Notes under the pieces: generated by a model
What the model saw: the letters and a program-made list of their open reading frames with translations, nothing else
The model's database searches: none
What the model was told of the DNA's origin: nothing
Part shown: positions 61,885 to 64,000 of the stretch, piece after piece
Position numbering within the stretch: position 1 is the stretch's first letter
Layout of the letters: every line of letters starts with the position of its first letter
From: Desertimonas sp963733085
Lineage (GTDB): Bacteria; Actinomycetota; Acidimicrobiia; Acidimicrobiales; Ilumatobacteraceae
NCBI GenBank assembly: GCA_963733085.1
Contig: CAVTBY010000010.1
Location: forward strand, 310,001-374,000
Length of the DNA: 64,000 nt
Reading direction: 5' to 3'
Made by a program: the position numbers and the translations under genes

Positions 61885-61979
61885 ATTCGGTCGATCGACC
61901 GAATAGCCGAGATTTCGAGATTTGGACCTATTTACAGCAACGACGGCGCCCTGGTAGGTTGGCTCGGTCGGACGACCGA
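61885..61979. promoter_or_regulatory. Operator pair between LuxR and TetR genes
   Basis: A perfect 20-bp palindrome ATTCGGTCGATCGACCGAAT (61885-61904) and a second TCGGTCGGACGACCGA (61964-61979) lie in the divergent gap. Both are built from CGGTC/GACCG half-sites, as expected for the adjacent TetR repressor. TTTACAGCAA-type AT-rich sequence between them is a promoter candidate. Confidence 0.6.
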
Positions 61980-61994
61980 ATCGAGGAACATCGA

Positions 61995-62597
61995 GTGACC
62001 CAGGAACTCAGCGAGACGACGACCGCCGGCGTGATCCTCGCCGCCGCCCGTCGCTGTCTGCTCGCCCAGGGCTACGCCGCCATGTCGACGCGGAAGGTTG
62101 CCTCCGAAGCTGGCGTTCCGCTGTCGCAGGTGCACTACCACTTCGGTTCCAAAGGGGGCATGGTCCTGGCCCTGTTGGAGGACGAGGATCGCCGACTCCT
62201 CGACCGACAGGCCGCCATGTACTCCGAGGCGGCGCCGCTCTGGAAGCGCTACGAGCAGGCGTGTGACTTCCTCGAGGACGACCTCGAGTCGGGCTACGTG
62301 CGTGTCCTTCAGGAAATGATCGCCGCCGGATGGTCGAACGACGAGATCGCCGAGAAAGTGCGCTCGATGCAGAAGGGTTGGTACGACCTGCTCACCGATG
62401 TGGCAGCACAGGCGGCCCGTCGCTTCGGCGGCCTCGGGCCGTTCACGCCGCAGGAGATCGCCACCTTGATTTGCTGCGCGTTCATCGGCGCCGAGGCGTG
62501 GCTGCTGCTCGGCTTCGACCGACATCAGCTCCCGGTCCGCGCCAGTCTCCGCCGCGTCGGCCAACTCATCCGCGCCGCCGAGGAGGCCCACCCATGA
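61995..62597 (+). CDS. TetR-family regulator
   Basis: From the GTG at 61995 (200 residues) the HTH reads YAAMSTRKVASEAGVPLSQV followed by HYHFGSKGGMVLALLEDED; the C-terminal domain is TetR-like (VLQEMIAAGWSNDEIAEKVR, GAEAWLLLGFDRHQLPVRAS). The frame begins at 61959, but that start would lie within the operator. Two CGGTCG palindromes upstream are likely its own binding sites. The stop overlaps the ATG of the next gene (ATGA). Confidence 0.88.
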   Translation: MTQELSETTTAGVILAAARRCLLAQGYAAMSTRKVASEAGVPLSQVHYHFGSKGGMVLALLEDEDRRLLDRQAAMYSEAAPLWKRYEQACDFLEDDLESGYVRVLQEMIAAGWSNDEIAEKVRSMQKGWYDLLTDVAAQAARRFGGLGPFTPQEIATLICCAFIGAEAWLLLGFDRHQLPVRASLRRVGQLIRAAEEAHP

Positions 62598-64000
62598 GGG
62601 CGCGCAAGCCAGATTCCTCCGGCCGTGTCGAACGCGACGGCGTCGGCATCCACTGGGAGCGCTTCGGCGACGGCGAACCGGCGATCCTGCTGATGCCGAC
62701 CTGGTCGATCATCCCCTCGCGGCACTGGAAGGTGCAGATCCCCTACCTCGCCCGTTATCACCGCGTCGTCACGTTCGACGGGCGCGGCAGCGGAGCGTCT
62801 GACAGACCGAAAGGGCCCCGCTGCACTACACCCGCCACGAATACGTCGCCGACGCGCTGGCCGTGCTCGACGCCACGGCAACCGAACGGGCCGTGCTCGT
62901 CTCGCTCTCTCGAGCGGGCGGGTGGGCCTGGAGCTGGCTGCCGATCACGGTGATCGTGTCCTCGGCATCGTCGCCATCGCACCGGCGGCGCCGGTGACGA
63001 CTCCGCACCCGTCGGCCATGGTCTATCCGTTCGACGAGCAGCTCAACGACGACCGAGGGATGGGCCAAGTTCAACCGCCACTACTGGGAACGTGACTACG
63101 CCGGCTTCCTCCGGTTCTTCTTCGCCGAGTTGTTCTCCGAGCCGCACTCCACCAAGCAGATCGAGGACGGGATCGGATGGGCGTCGGAAGGTCGACGTCG
63201 AGACGCTGATCGATACGCAGCTGACGCCGCCGGGTGCAGTTCCGGTCCAGCCAGACGACCTCTATCCGAAGGTGTCGTGCCCCGTCCTCGTCATCCACGG
63301 CGACGAGGACCGCTTGCGCCAGCACGCGACAGGCGTCGCCGTCGCCGCTGCGACCGGGGGATCGATCGTCACGATCGGGGGCGGCGGCCATGGCCCACAC
63401 CTTCGCGATCCCGTCATCGTCAACCAACTGATCGAGGAGTTCGTCGACATGATCCACCCAACTCCGAAGGCGCGCACCTGGGTGCGTGCAGCCCGCCGAC
63501 CGAAGAAGGCGCTGTACATCTCCTCGCCGATCGGACTCGGCCATGCCCTGCGCGACGTTGCCATCGCCGCCGAGTTGCGGCAGCTCCACCCCGACCTGCA
63601 GATCGACTGGCTCGCCCAGCACCCGGTCACCAAGGTCCTCGAAGATCGCGGCGAGCGAATCCACCCGGCATCGCAATGGCTGGCCAACGAGTCGGCCCAC
63701 GTCGAGGACGAGTCGGCCGAGCACGACCTCCACGCCTTCCAGGCGATCCGCCGGATGGACGAGATCCTCGTCAACAACTTCATGGTGTTCAACGACGTCG
63801 TCACCGACGAGCACTACGACCTCGTGATCGGCGACGAGGCCTGGGACGTCGACTACTTCCTCCACGAGAACCCCGAACTGAAGCACTTCGAGTTCGCCTG
63901 GATGACCGACTTCGTCGGCTGGCTGCCGATGCCCGACGGTGGCGAGCACGAGGCCGCCCTGACCGCCGACTACAACGCCGAGATGATCGAGCAGCGGGCG
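62594..64000 (+). pseudogene. Alpha/beta hydrolase fused to a glycosyltransferase-like domain, several frameshifts, truncated by window end
   Basis: Reading across frames gives a continuous hydrolase: GVGIHWERFGDGEPAILLMP, VVTFDGRGSGASDRP, HEYVADALAVLDATATERAV, FNRHYWERDYAGFLRFFFAE, VSCPVLVIHGDEDRL and GGGGHGPHLRDPV, then a second domain KKALYISSPIGLGHALRDV, IDWLAQHPVTKVLEDRGERI and DLVIGDEAWDVDYFLHENPE, which resembles UGT/MurG-type glycosyltransferase N-terminal domains. Shifts occur near 62820, 62915, 63055 and 63185. The last frame is open to the window edge. The nucleophile region (VLVSLSRAGGW) departs from GxSxG. Regulated with the TetR gene it overlaps. Confidence 0.65.

Overview
The window is high-GC, densely coded DNA with GTG starts, SUF-type Fe-S assembly with SufU, GAF-ANTAR regulators and LPG-synthase-like membrane proteins. 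This points to an actinobacterium, most likely of the Acidimicrobiia (Ilumatobacter-like); the assignment is inferred from gene content only. No rRNA, tRNA or CRISPR array was recognised.

Layout. 1-7.2 kb: secreted CAP protein, metallo-hydrolase, an AbiEi-like protein flanked by inverted small repeats, aldo-keto reductase, GH2 beta-galactosidase and its DeoR-type regulator. 7.5-11.3 kb: galT and sufC-sufS-sufU. 11.5-18.1 kb: two tandem GAF-ANTAR proteins, thioesterase, LysM-zincin protein, YbaK deacylase, pterin dehydratase, then sufD-Rieske-second sufC. 18.2-23.4 kb: a BMP-type nucleoside ABC importer and a Cys-motif protein. 23.4-27.8 kb: HxlR-SCP2 regulator and two MFS exporters with regulators. 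28-30.7 kb: VOC protein, sufB, a 419-bp noncoding element, ferredoxin. 30.8-39 kb: oligopeptidase B and a LacI-controlled alpha-glucoside operon (LacI, GH13, binding protein, two permeases; no ATPase). 39-46.3 kb: MauE, metallo-hydrolase, a CitE/malyl-CoA lyase pair, beta-propeller protein, MutY, calcium-repeat protein, MaoC. 46.4-55.3 kb: a cluster of four ATP-grasp ligases, two alpha/beta-hydrolase-fold proteins and a GCS2-CBS ligase, which looks like an uncharacterised peptide or amide-forming pathway. 55.3-64 kb: serine hydrolase, LPG-synthase-like membrane protein, acyl-CoA-dehydrogenase-like flavoprotein with an alpha/beta-fold pseudoenzyme, LuxR and TetR regulators, and a hydrolase-glycosyltransferase fusion cut by the window edge.

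Two patterns cross the whole window. First, about fifteen palindromic repeats, mostly 45-49 bp in a few sequence classes, sit almost exclusively 0-20 nt from stop codons; five overlap the stop codon itself. One 419-bp element shares their ends. Second, at least twelve genes are split by one or more frameshifts, often at homopolymers, while both halves keep family-typical protein sequence. This fits residual indel errors in a draft assembly better than real decay, so broken genes should be confirmed before biological interpretation.

Genes likely working together: beta-galactosidase, DeoR and GalT in galactoside use; the three suf loci as one Fe-S assembly system; the LacI operon in alpha-glucoside uptake and hydrolysis; the CitE, Mcl-like and MaoC genes in CoA-ester chemistry; the 48908-55296 genes as one transcription unit; and the 57835-62597 block, joined by shared CGGTCG-type operator sites.
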